DNA of 64,000 nucleotides from Silurus meridionalis (taxonomy: Eukaryota; Chordata; Actinopteri; Siluriformes; Siluridae), in contig NC_060906.1 in NCBI RefSeq assembly GCF_014805685.1, forward strand, positions 12,071,846 to 12,135,845, in the 5' to 3' direction. Each line of letters begins with the position of its first letter. Within the stretch, counting starts at the first letter, position 1. This document shows positions 42,035 through 64,000 of this stretch, piece by piece. Made by a program: the position numbers and the translations under genes. The notes below the pieces were generated by a model that was not told the origin of the DNA, searched no databases, and saw only the letters and a program-made list of their open reading frames with translations.

Positions 42035-42821
42035 CAGGGGTCACCAACGTGATGCCCGCTGGCACCAGGTCGCCCGCAAGGACCACATGAGTCGCCCGCG
42101 GGCCGTTTATAAAAATAGTTGTTTCCTACCTTGTTAAATCATTGTTGATAATTATTGTGAGAAATCATTAACATGATCAGTGTCTGCACATAGATCAGGG
42201 GTGTCAAACTCAGGGAGCAGGCCAAATCCAACCTGACGTACAATTATATCTGGCCCGCGAGATGATTTTATAAAGATCTATTATTATTGTTATTAATGGC
42301 TCGGCGATATGAAGCGCTGATAACACAAACTACAGATCCCATAATTCAGCGCTTCAGCTGCCTTACCAACTGCTAGAATACCTGGGAACATTCCAGCGTC
42401 AATCAAGTCAAACTTCTGTTGATGTATTTAACCCTATTGTAAAGTTATTGTGAAGCCCCTCACAATGGCGAAGGGGCTTCAACCGATGGGATTCTGAGTA
42501 TATGTTTACTGACACTGCCAGTAAACACGTGTGCCTTATTAGTGGAGTGAATGTGGCTGTAATTAAGGAATTGAGTGTGTTCAATAAATGTTCATCCTGT
42601 TCAGCCCGCAACCTAAAGTGTGCTTTGAATTTTGGCCCCCTGTGCAATTGAGTTTGACACCCCTGATATAGATGAATATCATTAATTATTAATAATAATA
42701 TATAATTAAAGGTAAATTGAGCTAATTTTTTATTTCAGAAGTGTGTATCAAAATGGTAGCCCTTCACATTAGTCAGTACTCAAGAAGTAGCTTTTGGTGT
42801 TAAAAAAGTTGGTGACCCCTG
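42035..42821. mobile_element. hAT-type non-autonomous element (outer)
   Basis: Ends CAGGGGTCACCAACGTGATG and, inverted, AGTTGGTGACCCCTG. A perfect 8-bp target duplication TACTAAGC flanks it (42027-42034, 42822-42829), diagnostic of hAT. About 317 bp of its own sequence remain, split by a second hAT element. Confidence 0.92.
42196..42665. mobile_element. hAT-type non-autonomous element (nested)
   Basis: Ends CAGGGGTGTCAAACTCAGGG and, inverted, TTGAGTTTGACACCCCTG. Flanked by ACATAGAT (42188-42195) and ATATAGAT (42666-42673), an 8-bp duplication with one change. Internal sequence (TGGCCCGCGAGATGATTTTA, TTTGGCCCCCTGTGCAATTG) matches a well-known vertebrate hAT (Charlie-like) MITE style. Confidence 0.92.
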
Positions 42822-42829
42822 TACTAAGC

Positions 42830-45238
42830 AATACTAAATAAGAGAGAAAAAAAATAAGACGGGTCTCTTAAAATGACTTAAAAGTACTTAAAAAATACAT
42901 TTTTATTGCTGAAATTCAATACAAGAATAATTGTGAAAACTAAACCCATTAAGTGCATTTAATTGCCATATTACATCAAAATACAAATACAGTGGGTTTC
43001 AAAAGTCCTTTCAGAGTGGCTGTGTAGAGTAGGTTATGGGAAAATATTTATTTAATAAAACTCTATTATTCTCCGACATGTATGTATTAATTAAATCTCA
43101 CACAGAATCGTGATGTTTTCTTGTCTCCAGAAAAGCTGCTGAAATTTTCCACGCACTAAATCCGTGTATTTATTGTCCACGCCAGAGGGCCTTTTTATAT
43201 GCACTGTATATACATAAAAATATAAAAATCTATTTCAAATTACTTTAAAAACGGTACCTGCACTGTACAGTGTTTTCTTTATGTTTTAGTTTGAAATGAT
43301 CCCAAACTTTGTAAACTTTCTGGAATTTTCTTTGGTCTGAATCTTCTCTTTCTCCTTCATTGTTTTCTCTCAGTTCCTCCATTTTTCATTCTGCAGCATG
43401 TTACCTGTCCAGAGTGCTCCAGAGTTTAGCGGGTCGTGCGTCAGTAATAATGGTCCGTGGGAAACACAGTGCGCCATGTGTAGGTAAATGGACTATATTA
43501 AGCAATCTTTGTAATCGAATTACTCGAGTTACTCAAGGAATCGTTTAAGCCTTAATCGAATGGATCCTTGGGCTTTTTAACATATGTAATTGGTTGGTAT
43601 TGTTTACATTTGTGCATGTTTTAAGGAACAGTTGTTTATCACTTTAAAAAACTTTTAATCATTTGCAGTTTATCCTCAACATTACCACATAACAAACATC
43701 TTCAGTTTTCAAGAGATCTGTTTACTGTATAGTGTTCTGTTGATGATGGGAACATATGTGCTCATGTGATGTGTGGGTGTTTGAGACAGTAGACTGTGGG
43801 TAATCCATTTGATGTGCAATTAATTCTGCATGCTTATTAAAGAAAATGGTGACAGGTCCTTTATCACCTGAGGAAAGCATGACAGGTTGTTCATTTCTCA
43901 AGGAAACAAAGATCCGTAAAGACCGTATAAGTGTGTTGGTCAAAGATAAGTGTTTTGTTTTTGGTTTTTTTTGCATCTTGATGTTTATTTTGAAATAATT
44001 TGAAATGTAATTTGAAAAATATGCACAAATACTACAACCAGTAATTTTGCCCGACAAATGTTTAAGACTTAAAAACACTGACTTGCCAGTTTATTCATTA
44101 CACCTACCTTACAATTGCATTTTAATGTAGTTTCAGAGCAGTTTTTTTGTGTTTTTTATTGAGATTGACTGCTTTCCGAATTTGTATGCCTTTATTACAC
44201 GGCCACTGATTAAATTTTGGTCTAAACATCAAGATCAAATTTTTAAAGCCTGGAATGTTATTTTTGGCATACAAATTTCAAATGAGAAGGGCCAGATTTG
44301 TTGGTGGCAGAGGCATCTATGTTGACACTATTATCATTAAGTTCCACTAGCTAATCAAATATACACTCTATGTCTCTGTTTCTCTTTCCCACACTCTCTA
44401 TTGCTTTCTTTGGCAGAATCATTTTTATTTTCATTCAAAACTGTTTCCTTTTTTTATTTCAAACTGGATTGCGAACAATACTTGCTGCCAAAAACTGTTA
44501 GACTCAGATTTGAATCTGAATTCAGTTTGAATCTGTTTGCTCTTTATACTTGACACATTGCTAAGTACAGTACACCACCTAAATAATATCCTAACAGTAG
44601 TAGCCCTATTTTGGACTCTTTACACTGATAAATGGTATAAACAGGGGCTAAAATCCATGCAGTATGATAGAAGTATACAATTAAATAGCATTTTTGTTTA
44701 ACACATGTCATTCAACCAGTAAATGAATTAATAATTAGCCAGTGAATTGAAACAAGTGTATTATATGAGAATTTGCAGTGCTATGGCCAACACTAGAGCT
44801 TAACGTCATTAATAATATGTGCACACACTCACTGACACTGTCTAATCCATCTCTTTATTCCACCTACACTTTTTTTTCCATGTCCATAGTCAGTAGTAGG
44901 GTTCAAATTTCTGCCCTCAAGTACTGAAGGTGTTAATGTGAGTTTGGAAACATTTCAAACACAAATTACTAATCTCTCTCACTTCTCTCCTTTTAAAACG
45001 ACCACTCATGCAAAGAACTACAGATAAGAAAGTGGAGTGTCATTCTGTATATTTATCTTCCTGATATATAGTAATTTGAAATAAAAAAATTATACACTAT
45101 ACATTATACATATTGATACGCATGGTTAATAGACCTTAATACACTTTAAATCACTACTGAGTATGTAGTATTCAGATCCAAACCAATATGATTAGATTCT
45201 GGCCTTTTAGATTATAAAATTCATTTTTTTTCTATTTC
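42830..45238. other. gene-free AT-rich stretch
   Basis: No gene or element recognised with confidence. Confidence 0.4.
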
Positions 45239-45710
45239 AACCCATACATTAGGGTTGCACAAGCCAGTGCACTCTTAGTGCCAGTCCCAAGTCTGGATTA
45301 AAAGGGAGGGTTGCATTAGGAAGGGCCTCCAGCATAAAACGTGCCAAATCAAATATGCGGATCAGGAATCAGAAATTTATACCGGATCGGATGAGGCCCG
45401 GGTTACCAACGACCGCCACAGGTATTGTTAGCCAACAGGGTACTGCTGGAAATTGGGCTACTGTTGGCCGAAGGAGGAGAAGAAGAGGAGGAAGACATCT
45501 CTAGAGACAGCAGGGAAAGGAAAAGTGTAGGAGAGTGGAGGTTTGGGTGGGCACTTTAAATGTTGGTAAAGGGACCAGTCATAGCTGATATTTTAGCTGA
45601 TATGATGGAGAGGAGAAAGGTAGATATGTTATGTGTTTAGGAGACCAAGTGGAAATAGAGTAAGGCCAGGACCTCACATTTGAGGTGACTTTAAACTGTT
45701 CTTTCACAAC

Positions 45711-46540
45711 AGACATTGTCTCAAAGCAGCTTTACAGAATTTAACAGTTAAGGTGAATGGTGTGCATTTATCCCTGATGAGCAGCCATGGCGACTGTGGC
45801 AAGGAAAAACTCCCTTAGATGTTATGAGGAAGAAACTTTGAGAGGAACCAGACTCAAAAAGGGAACCCATCCTCATTTGGGTGAAATCAAGAGTGTGATT
45901 ATAAATCTTTAAACAATACAGAACACGGGAGAGTGAGAACTAACATGAGCACTGAAATGGAAGATTATGAGTAGTGTTCTTTCTACAGTCTTTTACAGTC
46001 ATTTGTGGTTATAAACTAGGAGCTACTGAGCAACTCATAAAATAACATTTGCAATCATCATAGATCCAACTCGGCTTCTCCATGCCAGAGCCTTGAAAAC
46101 ACTCAAGGCTCTCCAATGTCCAAAATCATGAATTGGGATCCAATTGGCACTGGTAAGTTTTTAGATGGTTTGGGATCTTTGCGGGGTTGGCATCTACTTC
46201 TTTAAAGGTCCACAATCATATGAGGTGAGACATAACTGGGGCTTGAGCAACCTCAGGATGCTGTACTGTACTGAGCATACGGTCTTTATACGCAATTCTA
46301 AATACCTCTAATTTAGTTTTCCTCCATTTTCTTTTTAGCGTAGGGGCTGTTCTCTTGAGGGCATGCGTATGACTATTATACTTCTTAGTAGTATGACTAC
46401 TACTACTTATATTCGTGAGTTGAGGTGCTGGGAGCATTAGGTTCAACCCGGGAATTTACCTGAGACAAGTGAACGTCCGCCCAGGATGTTTCCAGCGCCG
46501 CTTTCCGCTCTCACAGCTGTGCATGCTTTGCATGTAGGTC
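45711..46540. repeat. interspersed repeat family A inserted in the RTE
   Basis: Begins GACATTGTCTCAAAGCAGCT, then TTACAGAATT, GATGTTATGAGGAAGAAAC and AGAGGAACCAGACTCAAAAA, matching the repeat at 41508-41775 in order. It continues to 46160 with sequence not present in that copy. The right boundary with the RTE is approximate. Confidence 0.6.
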
Positions 46541-46558
46541 GCAAAACTGTTTTTCCGA

Positions 46559-47818
46559 AGCTTCTAGAAAGAAGAATAAGATGGTGAAAACTGAAGGAGG
46601 AACATTGTAGTATGAGATTCAGGGAAAAGTTCAGACAGAGGCTTGGTGGTGATGAAGAGATGCTGGATGATTGGGCAACTACTGCAGAAGTGATGAGAGA
46701 AACAGCTAGAAAGGTACTTGGTGTGACATCTGGAAATAGTAGGGAGGCAAAGAGACGTGGTGGTGGGGTGGATGAGGAAGTGCAGGAGAGCATAAGGAGA
46801 AAAAGGTTACCAAAACAGAATTGGGATCGATAAGAATGTTAATGGAGAAGTATAGAGAAGGTCAGAAGGAGCTGCATTGTGTGTTTGTGGATTTAGAAAT
46901 CGTATGACAAGGTGCAGAGAGAGGAGCTGTAGTATAGTATGAGGAAGTCAGGTGTGTCAGAGAAGTATGTGAGGGTGGTGCAGGACATGTATTGGGACAT
47001 TGTGACAGCAGTGACGTGTGCAGTAGGAACGACAGACTGGTTCAAGGTGGAGGTTGGACTGCATCAAGGATTGGCTCTGAGCCCTTTCCTATTTGCAGTG
47101 GTGATGGACAGGTTGACAGAAGAGGTCAGACAGGAATCTCCTTGGACTATAATGTTTGCAAATGATATTGTGATTTGTGGTAAAAGTAGGGAGCAGGTTG
47201 AGAAAAGCCTAGAGAGGTGGAGGTACGCACTGGAGAGAAGGGGAACTTTGGAGGAAGAATTTAAGTCAGTAGGAGTAAGACAGAGTACATGTATGTGAAT
47301 AAGAGGGAGGGCAGTGGGGTGGTGCAGTTGCAGGGAGAAGAGATAGTAAAAATAGAGGAGTTTATGTACCTGGGGTCAACAGTGCAAAGTAATGGAGAAT
47401 GTGTTAGAGAAATGAAGAAAGGAGTGCAGGAAGGGTAGAGTGGGTGGAGAAGAGTGGCAGGAGTGATTTGATATAAGGGTATCGAAAAAAGTGAAAAGGA
47501 AAAGATTTAGGACTGTGGTGAGACTTGCTATGTCGCATGATTTAGACACAGTGGCATTGACTAAACGACAGAAGGGGGAGCTGGAGGTGGGATGTTGAGG
47601 TTTTTCGTTGGGAGTGATGAGGATGGACAGGATTAGAAATAAGTTTATTAGAGGGACAACGCATGTAGGACGTTTTGGAGACAAGGTGAGGGAGGCAAGA
47701 TTGAGATGGTTTGGACTTGTGCACAGGAGGGAGATGGGGTATATTGGTAGGAGAATGCTGAGGATGGAACCACCAAGAAGGAGGAAAAGAGAAAAATTAA
47801 AGAGGATGTGGTGAGGGA
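46559..47818 (+). pseudogene. RTE reverse transcriptase, broken
   Basis: 46612-46833 linker; 46840-46930 (LMEKYREGQKELHCVFVDLE, YDKVQREEL, frame-shifted); 46939-47298 RT core with GLHQGLALSPFLFAVVMDRL. The catalytic FADD box reads FANDIVICG, so one catalytic Asp is Asn. 47608-47814 is the C-terminus (RLRWFGLVHRREMGYIGRRM). Several frameshifts and a mutated active site: dead. Confidence 0.85.
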
Positions 47819-47925
47819 AGACATGCTGGTAAAAGAGGCAGATGTAGAGGACAGGGGGGTATGGCGACAGATGATCCGCTGTGGCGACCCCTAATGGGAG
47901 CAGCCGAAAGAAGAAGAAGATGAAG

Positions 47926-49635
47926 TTCTTTCAATTTCAACAGAATCTAGACTTGTGAACTGATGCAGCCATATCAGGGACTGTTGGATACATTTTCTGC
48001 TTCGAATTTTCCATTAACACCCCTCTTTACAGCCCCAGTAACAGCTAATTAATTTAGACTTGAATGGCAGATGATCCACACAGCCTAAGCCTATTAGTAA
48101 CTGGATTTCTTTAGTAAGGAGATATTTATTTAACATTTCCAAAAGCTTTGTAGCTGTCACTTTAGTTTTCTATGAGAGATTCCTCAGGACAGAGATGTTT
48201 GTACTTTTCAGGAACTCATTCTGATGAAGCTGCATTTCCTTTTATGGTTAGCTTGAAGACAAAGATTATAAGAGGCTGGTGAGGGAACAATGCTTTATAT
48301 ATAAAAAAACATTTTATGCTACAACATAAAAGATAACAGGAAATAACAGAAACATTAAATGCTAATAACTGGTTTAATATGATGTAGACTTCTATTGCAG
48401 TGGAGTAAGTGTCATAAAACACATAGGGACATAATGCTACAGAAAAATAATCAACATTGCCTTAGTAATGCATCACAAGATTATAGTTGTTTTTTCCATC
48501 ATGTTTTTTGCAGGTTGTGATACAGAACTGCTGTATCACAGTATCCTGTTGTACCCTTGTTAAATATGCTACATTTCTCACATTGTCATTTAATGTCAAC
48601 ACACTTATGTTTAACTTCCTTACGTATTCCCCAGTCCCTTTATACACTCAAGCGTTATCTCTTTGCGGCAGCCCAGGGCTCCGGCGGTGTTTTCAGTTTG
48701 ATCGCACTGTGGTGTTCATTTCTGCCGAACTCCATGCCGAGCCTCAGAGGGAGAAGTCATTTACGGTGGTGCATATGCTCAGATTTTTTTTAAGTCCTTC
48801 TTCTGAACTTCTCTATGATCACAAATTACTCAGGGAACACATTATCTACCTGCACACAAAAAACCCTCCTCCAATCCACCACATAGCCATGTAATGAGTC
48901 TGATGTAGCTTTTGAAGAGCAGGCATGTTATTTTCCCTCATGCCCACAGGCTACCCTGCCATGCAAATGATTATGAAATTGAAATTAAAACTATAAATAT
49001 ATTCTGCCTCTCACTCTCTTTTATCACCATCTGCACAAAGTGCATACAAATCAGGCCCAGATCAGGGTCCCAGCTCAGGACTCTACTTTAAAGCTGGGAT
49101 AATTGCAAATTGAGTATCTAGGTGTGAAATAGGTTCTTCTAAGGGAAATTAAAAATAGGAAGGAGACAAGAAACATTTTACCCTCTCGCACTTTTTTCCG
49201 CTTTCCTTTAAGAGATGTTGTTGCTGGTTCAGATGACATGCCTGCAGGCAGTAACAGCAGAACGAGACAAAGCAATAGAGACTTCTCATTTTAAACTGAA
49301 ACCTCACAGGATGTTTCTGCAAAAGCTAAATGAGATGAAGTCTACTGCTACATTTAAAAACATTTGTCTAAATCCATACACCTGAAGGTTAGGGGTCATA
49401 CTCAAAGACCTGCCAAGTGTTCTTTGGTTGTCATGAGATTTAAACCTCACAACCTTCTAGTCAGTTTTACAGAATTGCTAAGGTATCACTGCTTCAGAAA
49501 GAGCACAGTGGTACAGTGCATTATACTGATCTTACGACTCATATGTATCGTTTAATATGTAACTAAAAGAAATATATGTTCTTAATTTTTTTTGGTAAGG
49601 TGGACAGCTGCTTCTGGTGGAAATTTTCATAGGAT
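47926..49635. other. gene-free stretch, possible conserved non-coding sequence
   Basis: 48650-49280 is free of recognisable repeats, has higher complexity than its flanks and contains a perfect octamer ATGCAAAT (about 48962). No exon is supported. Confidence 0.35.
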
Positions 49636-49639
49636 TCTA

Positions 49640-49892
49640 AGGTAAAGGTCCTTTTTATTTGTCACATGTACATTACAGCACAGTTCAATTCTTTCATTGC
49701 ATATTCCAGCGATGTTAGGAAGCTGAGGTCAACGCACAGGGTCATACATGATACAGCACCCCTGGAGTGCAGCCGGGTTAAGGGCCTTGTTCAAGGGCCA
49801 ACGAGGGGTAGCTTGGTGATACAGGGACTTGACCTTCAGATCAGAGCCTTAACCAATGAGCTATCACTTCCATATGACCTGTCCCATGCATT
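49640..49892 (-). repeat. tRNA-derived SINE-like element
   Basis: On the minus strand: GATAGCTCATTGGTTAAGGC (A-box-like), CCAAGCTACCCCTCGTTGGC, CCTTGAACAAGGCCCTTAAC, GGGGTGCTGTATCATG. This is the order of the abundant fish SINE also seen at 59798-60000. Confidence 0.65.
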
Positions 49893-50290
49893 CATTTATT
49901 TAAATTTAAATATATAAAGAAATGTATATAGACATATATATAGACATATAAATATATAGACAAATGTATGTTTGTACAATTATATGGAAATTATATAGAC
50001 CCTGGTCACACTCTGAGAAGCTGAGAAGATACATGCACAGTGCTTCAATGAGATTCTTTCGTGAATTTTTAGAAGTCCCTTATTGCTTTTAGTTTCCCCT
50101 CCATCCAGTTAAAACATTGTGTATGCAAAAGTGTATAATTGTATAAGTGGGGGTAAGTTTTGATTTTGGGAATGCTCCTTCCCTTTTCGCTACACCTTTA
50201 AGAGCTTCTGCGTGCCTGAGCTCATAGCTGAAGGTCATTAAAAAGCACGATTTAAAAAAAAAAAAGAAAAAAGCTCTGCGGTCCAATATA

Positions 50291-50300
50291 GCGCATGCGC
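50291..50300. promoter_or_regulatory. NRF1-type palindrome GCGCATGCGC
   Basis: Perfect GCGCATGCGC, the NRF1 consensus core, 36 bp upstream of the long kctd1 ATG. Typical of CpG-island promoters. Confidence 0.6.
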
Positions 50301-50335
50301 ACTGCCCCGGGACTCATACACTCTCAGACCGCAAT

Positions 50336-61439
<11,104 letters not shown>

Positions 61440-61789
61440 TGGGAAATTACTTCCACTTTTTGTTTTAAAGGAAAGGCCATAATCTTTCAAGTATATACAA
61501 TTGGTATATACAATAATCAACTTTTCAATGTTGACATGCAAAAAAAATAGAATAGATCGGTAATATCCCACTACAACAAGGCAAAGAGTTGTTCAACTTT
61601 TTGACCTTTGATTACCAGATTCATCTCCTCCTGTCTCAGCAAAAGAGCAAAAACTCAAAAGCTACCCCCCTTCCAGGCCTCTGTGTGTTTATGCAATCAT
61701 TTTAATATTCTTAGATGAAGGATCTCTAAACAATTTTTTCAAATGATGTTATCAGAAATCACTGCACATACACAAAAGCACAAAATAAA
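61440..61789 (+). terminator. kctd1 3' UTR with AATAAA
   Basis: First AATAAA after the stop is at 61784-61789 (ACAAAATAAAGAAAT), 345 nt downstream. No earlier AATAAA or ATTAAA seen. Confidence 0.55.
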
Positions 61790-62114
61790 GAAATATGCAA
61801 ATTATTTTTATTCTAGTCTCTCTGTGTTTGGAAATTATAATTTGAAAAGGTTTTTGTATGTTGAAGCAAATGAAGAAAATTGGTTAATCAAAAGAAAATC
61901 ATTTTCCTTTCATTCGTAAAGTGTTTTCACAAAATATAAAGCTATTCAGGGATTACCTCATGACCAGAGTAGGGAAACAAATATGTAAATAATGTTTTGG
62001 TGAGGTGGCTTTTGATCAGTTAGACCGAATTTAAATAAAATTTGTTTATTGTAAAATAAAAATGTTTCTTTTTTGTTCGTTTGTTTGTTTGTTTGTTTGT
62101 TTTATATATAAAAC

Positions 62115-62815
62115 CTCTGTGACATATGTGCCGAATGGCCTGCATGGTTTGAGTATTTTATGATCTCCAAAACTAATCTCATGGGATTTTCACTCTCAAC
62201 ATTCTCTAGAGTTTGGTGCAAAATGGTGCAAAAAACTTTGAGCAAATGGCAGTACTGTGAGCAGAAACACTTATTGATAAGATTTGCCAGGAAAGAAAAT
62301 AACAACTAAGCATTTTTACAACCATGTTTAGCAGAGAAACAGCATGCACAAAACATCAATCCATGAGGTGGATGGGCTACAGCAGCAAAAGACTACATCC
62401 AGAACTGGGATCTCAGGCCATCATGGACAACGACTGATCAAAACTGGACAGCCGAAGATTAGAAAAACAATCACCTAGTCAATCATTCAAGTCTTCGACT
62501 GTATGGTTACAGCAAGTCAGTGCCCATGTGCTGCCTCAGATTCTTGTTCTTGACTGAGAGGAGAGAAACCTGCTGTTGTAGGCCAACCACCTGATTGTTT
62601 GATATGTTATGCAAAGTGTTCATGTGAATCAGACTCTTTCAGATAAGTCCTTTCTGACCTTACTCACAACAACCTTACTCATTAATTGGCTGTTAATGAA
62701 ATGCTCAGCCAGCCCATCTTTCACCAACCATTATGCCACTTCAGAGAGATCAATTTAAATGAGCCGGTGTGCACGTGTTCCTAATAAACTGACAGGGTGA
62801 GTATACCTTATAGTA
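62115..62815 (+). mobile_element. Tc1-like element debris
   Basis: GGATGGGCTACAGCAGCAAA, AAGACTACATCCAGAACT and AACTGGACAGCCGAAGATTA are decayed transposase-coding phrases of a common fish Tc1 family. TCCTAATAAACTGACAGGGT (62780-62799) resembles its right end. The middle is missing or replaced. Confidence 0.6.
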
Positions 62816-62937
62816 TTTTATAATGCGTTTATGGTTTTATGTTTAGAAAGAGACTTCATAACTTAAAACTGCTGTAAAAGGGAACAGTTTTAATTTGAGC
62901 AGATTATATATCTACAGAAGTCATAAAAGGCATTATA

Positions 62938-62956
62938 ATGCTAAAGTGGCCGGTGA

Positions 62957-62958
<2 letters not shown>
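62938..62958 (+). mobile_element. isolated Tc1 right terminus
   Basis: ATGCTAAAGTGGCCGGTGAG followed by TGTATA is the exact-looking right end of the family above, next to a (TA)n array. Confidence 0.5.

Positions 62959-63018
<60 letters not shown>
62959..63018. repeat. (TA)n microsatellite
   Basis: About 30 TA units. Confidence 0.95.
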
Positions 63019-63020
<2 letters not shown>

Positions 63021-63329
63021 CCACTGGCAAAAAGTATGGAATCACCCCTCTCAGAAGATGTTCATTCAAATGTTTAATTGTGGAGAAAAAAAAATTCCTC
63101 AGCTTTGTGTTATTCCATATTTTTTTCCTCTGTTTGATCTGTAAAAACAGTTGTAATTGACTATAGTTATCTTTCTTTGTTTTGTTTTTTTTAAGTGTTT
63201 TATACAGCCAGAAGTTTTGATTGTTGAGTGAAAATTGTTTTGTGGCATATATGTGCTTGTTTTTTCTACACAATTAAACATTTGAATGAACATCTTCTGA
63301 GAGGGTGATACCATAATTTTTGCCAGGGT

Positions 63330-63331
<2 letters not shown>
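63019..63331. mobile_element. TA-flanked MITE with ~65-bp inverted repeats
   Basis: Left AACCACTGGCAAAAAGTATG then TCAGAAGATGTTCATTCAAA; right is the inverse, ACATTTGAATGAACATCTTC then AATTTTTGCCAGGGTTG. The repeats extend about 65 bp, the element is about 313 bp, and it is flanked on both sides by (TA)n. Typical of a Tc1/mariner-type MITE. Confidence 0.88.

Positions 63332-63396
<65 letters not shown>
63332..63396. repeat. (TA)n microsatellite
   Basis: About 32 TA units right of the MITE. Confidence 0.95.
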
Positions 63397-63399
<3 letters not shown>

Positions 63400-63716
63400 T
63401 TTTTTTTGTCTTGTTCATGTATTAATTTTCTCGACATAACAAAAGTTATTTTCTGGAAATCATGACATTTTCTCCCTATACAAAAACGACAAAAAATATT
63501 ATAATGCATGGCCTCTTAGGACTTCCGTAAATCTCAGCTGATTGGTGGTGGTTGATTCAGAGCACAGCTGACTGAAGCGGTGGGCTCGTTTAAATACTCC
63601 TTTGTGGACGCTGATGTTTGGGAATCAGTTCATGCTGACACAAATAACAGGATAAATGAAGCGAGCGTGTCCTCTTGAAATGGCACGACGCTGTTTGTGC
63701 ATTCGAAATATATCTA
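63397..63716 (+). promoter_or_regulatory. putative promoter / 5' leader of the unknown gene
   Basis: Contains an inverted CCAAT box (CTGATTGGTGG, about 63539) and an AT-rich TTTAAATACT (about 63590). Two uORFs follow: 63614-63655 and 63656-63724, the latter overlapping the main ATG in another frame. Suggestive only. Confidence 0.35.
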
Positions 63717-64000
63717 ATGGCTGAAAGCGAAAGAATAATCGACGATTCGGCAGAAAAAGTGGACGCAATTCCTGAAACAGGAGACACTCCTGCAACAGCA
63801 ACAGCGTGCGCTCGGGTGTCTTATAAACACAATGCGCTCGATATTACTAACGAAGAAAAAAAAACCCAGGCATCAGAGTCATCTGAGACACTTAAAAAAG
63901 ATCCTGCTGAATTTCAAGCTCCTTCTTTGAGCATGCATTCCACTCCATCTACACCTGTGAGCTCCACTGTAACATCTGCTTCCATGCCTCCAACACCAAA
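63717..64000 (+). CDS. unrecognised protein, N-terminal part (runs off window)
   Basis: Open frame of 94 codons from ATG 63717 to the window end: MAESERIIDDSAEKVDAIPE ... then a Ser/Thr/Pro-rich stretch (SMHSTPSTPVSSTVTSASMP). The start has G at +4 but C at -3. The sequence is polar and likely disordered, with no domain, signal peptide or membrane segment. It is not TAF4B, the neighbour of KCTD1 in mammals, as far as can be judged, and the orientation is also wrong for it. The composition shift from AT-rich flank and the promoter-like leader support a real first exon. Function unknown. Confidence 0.55.
   Translation, partial: MAESERIIDDSAEKVDAIPETGDTPATATACARVSYKHNALDITNEEKKTQASESSETLKKDPAEFQAPSLSMHSTPSTPVSSTVTSASMPPTP

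Larger units (their letters stand above)
45239..47925 (+). mobile_element. RTE-clade LINE, interrupted and internally deleted
   Basis: The 5' end (CATTAGGGTTGCACAAGCCA) matches the leaders at 13832 and 35108. Leader and endonuclease start run to about 45710, a foreign repeat follows (45711-46540), then the RTE resumes in the linker (REKFRQRLGG) and continues through RT to a canonical 3' end (GTGGCGACCCCTAATGGGAG, CAGCCGAAAGAAGAAGAAG). Most of the endonuclease is missing at the insertion point, so insertion and deletion both occurred. Confidence 0.85.

Overview
This is a vertebrate nuclear window, almost certainly from a ray-finned (teleost) fish. The evidence is large introns with GT-AG boundaries, very many (TG)n/(TA)n microsatellites, and a mixture of Tc1-like, hAT, pogo, RTE, L2-type, DIRS and Gypsy-type remnants. 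An otophysan such as a catfish is a guess from repeat style only. Two protein-coding genes can be reconstructed exon by exon, both on the + strand: aqp4 (aquaporin-4, about 28.56-34.66 kb) and kctd1 (50.34-61.44 kb). Their adjacency and shared orientation match the AQP4-KCTD1 neighbourhood of tetrapods. A third gene appears to start at 63717 and runs off the right edge; its product is not recognised.

Layout. 0-28.5 kb is gene-poor: a decayed Tc1 element between (TA)n arrays, a short coding-like relic, many CA/GT arrays, an RTE-type LINE (12.2-13.8 kb, -), the 3' end of a DIRS retrotransposon (14.8-16.1 kb, -), a nearly complete Tc1 element (21.8-23.2 kb, +) and an internally deleted LTR element with a GC-rich 33-bp-period block (24.2-26.7 kb). 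28.5-35.4 kb holds aqp4, including an upstream exon that would encode the long (M1-type) N-terminus. Its introns carry Tc1 fragments, a pogo-like element interrupted by an LTR-like fragment, and microsatellites next to splice acceptors. A small RTE deletion derivative lies just past its stop codon. 36-50 kb is intergenic: a second DIRS remnant, nested hAT elements with clear 8-bp target duplications, and an RTE element interrupted by another repeat. 50.3-61.8 kb holds kctd1. The first exon is a CpG-rich 1.47-kb block encoding a domesticated Crypton-type tyrosine-recombinase domain, which splices in frame to the BTB exons. 62-63.4 kb is Tc1-family debris and a TA-flanked MITE, then comes the start of the unknown gene.

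How the genes work: Aqp4 is a membrane water channel and Kctd1 a BTB-domain nuclear regulator. They are physical neighbours with no shared pathway evident here. Most of the remaining sequence is explained by transposable elements and simple repeats. The most interesting points are the Crypton-derived kctd1 exon, the predicted aqp4 M1 exon with an overlapping uORF, microsatellites placed at splice acceptors, and several nested or internally deleted elements.
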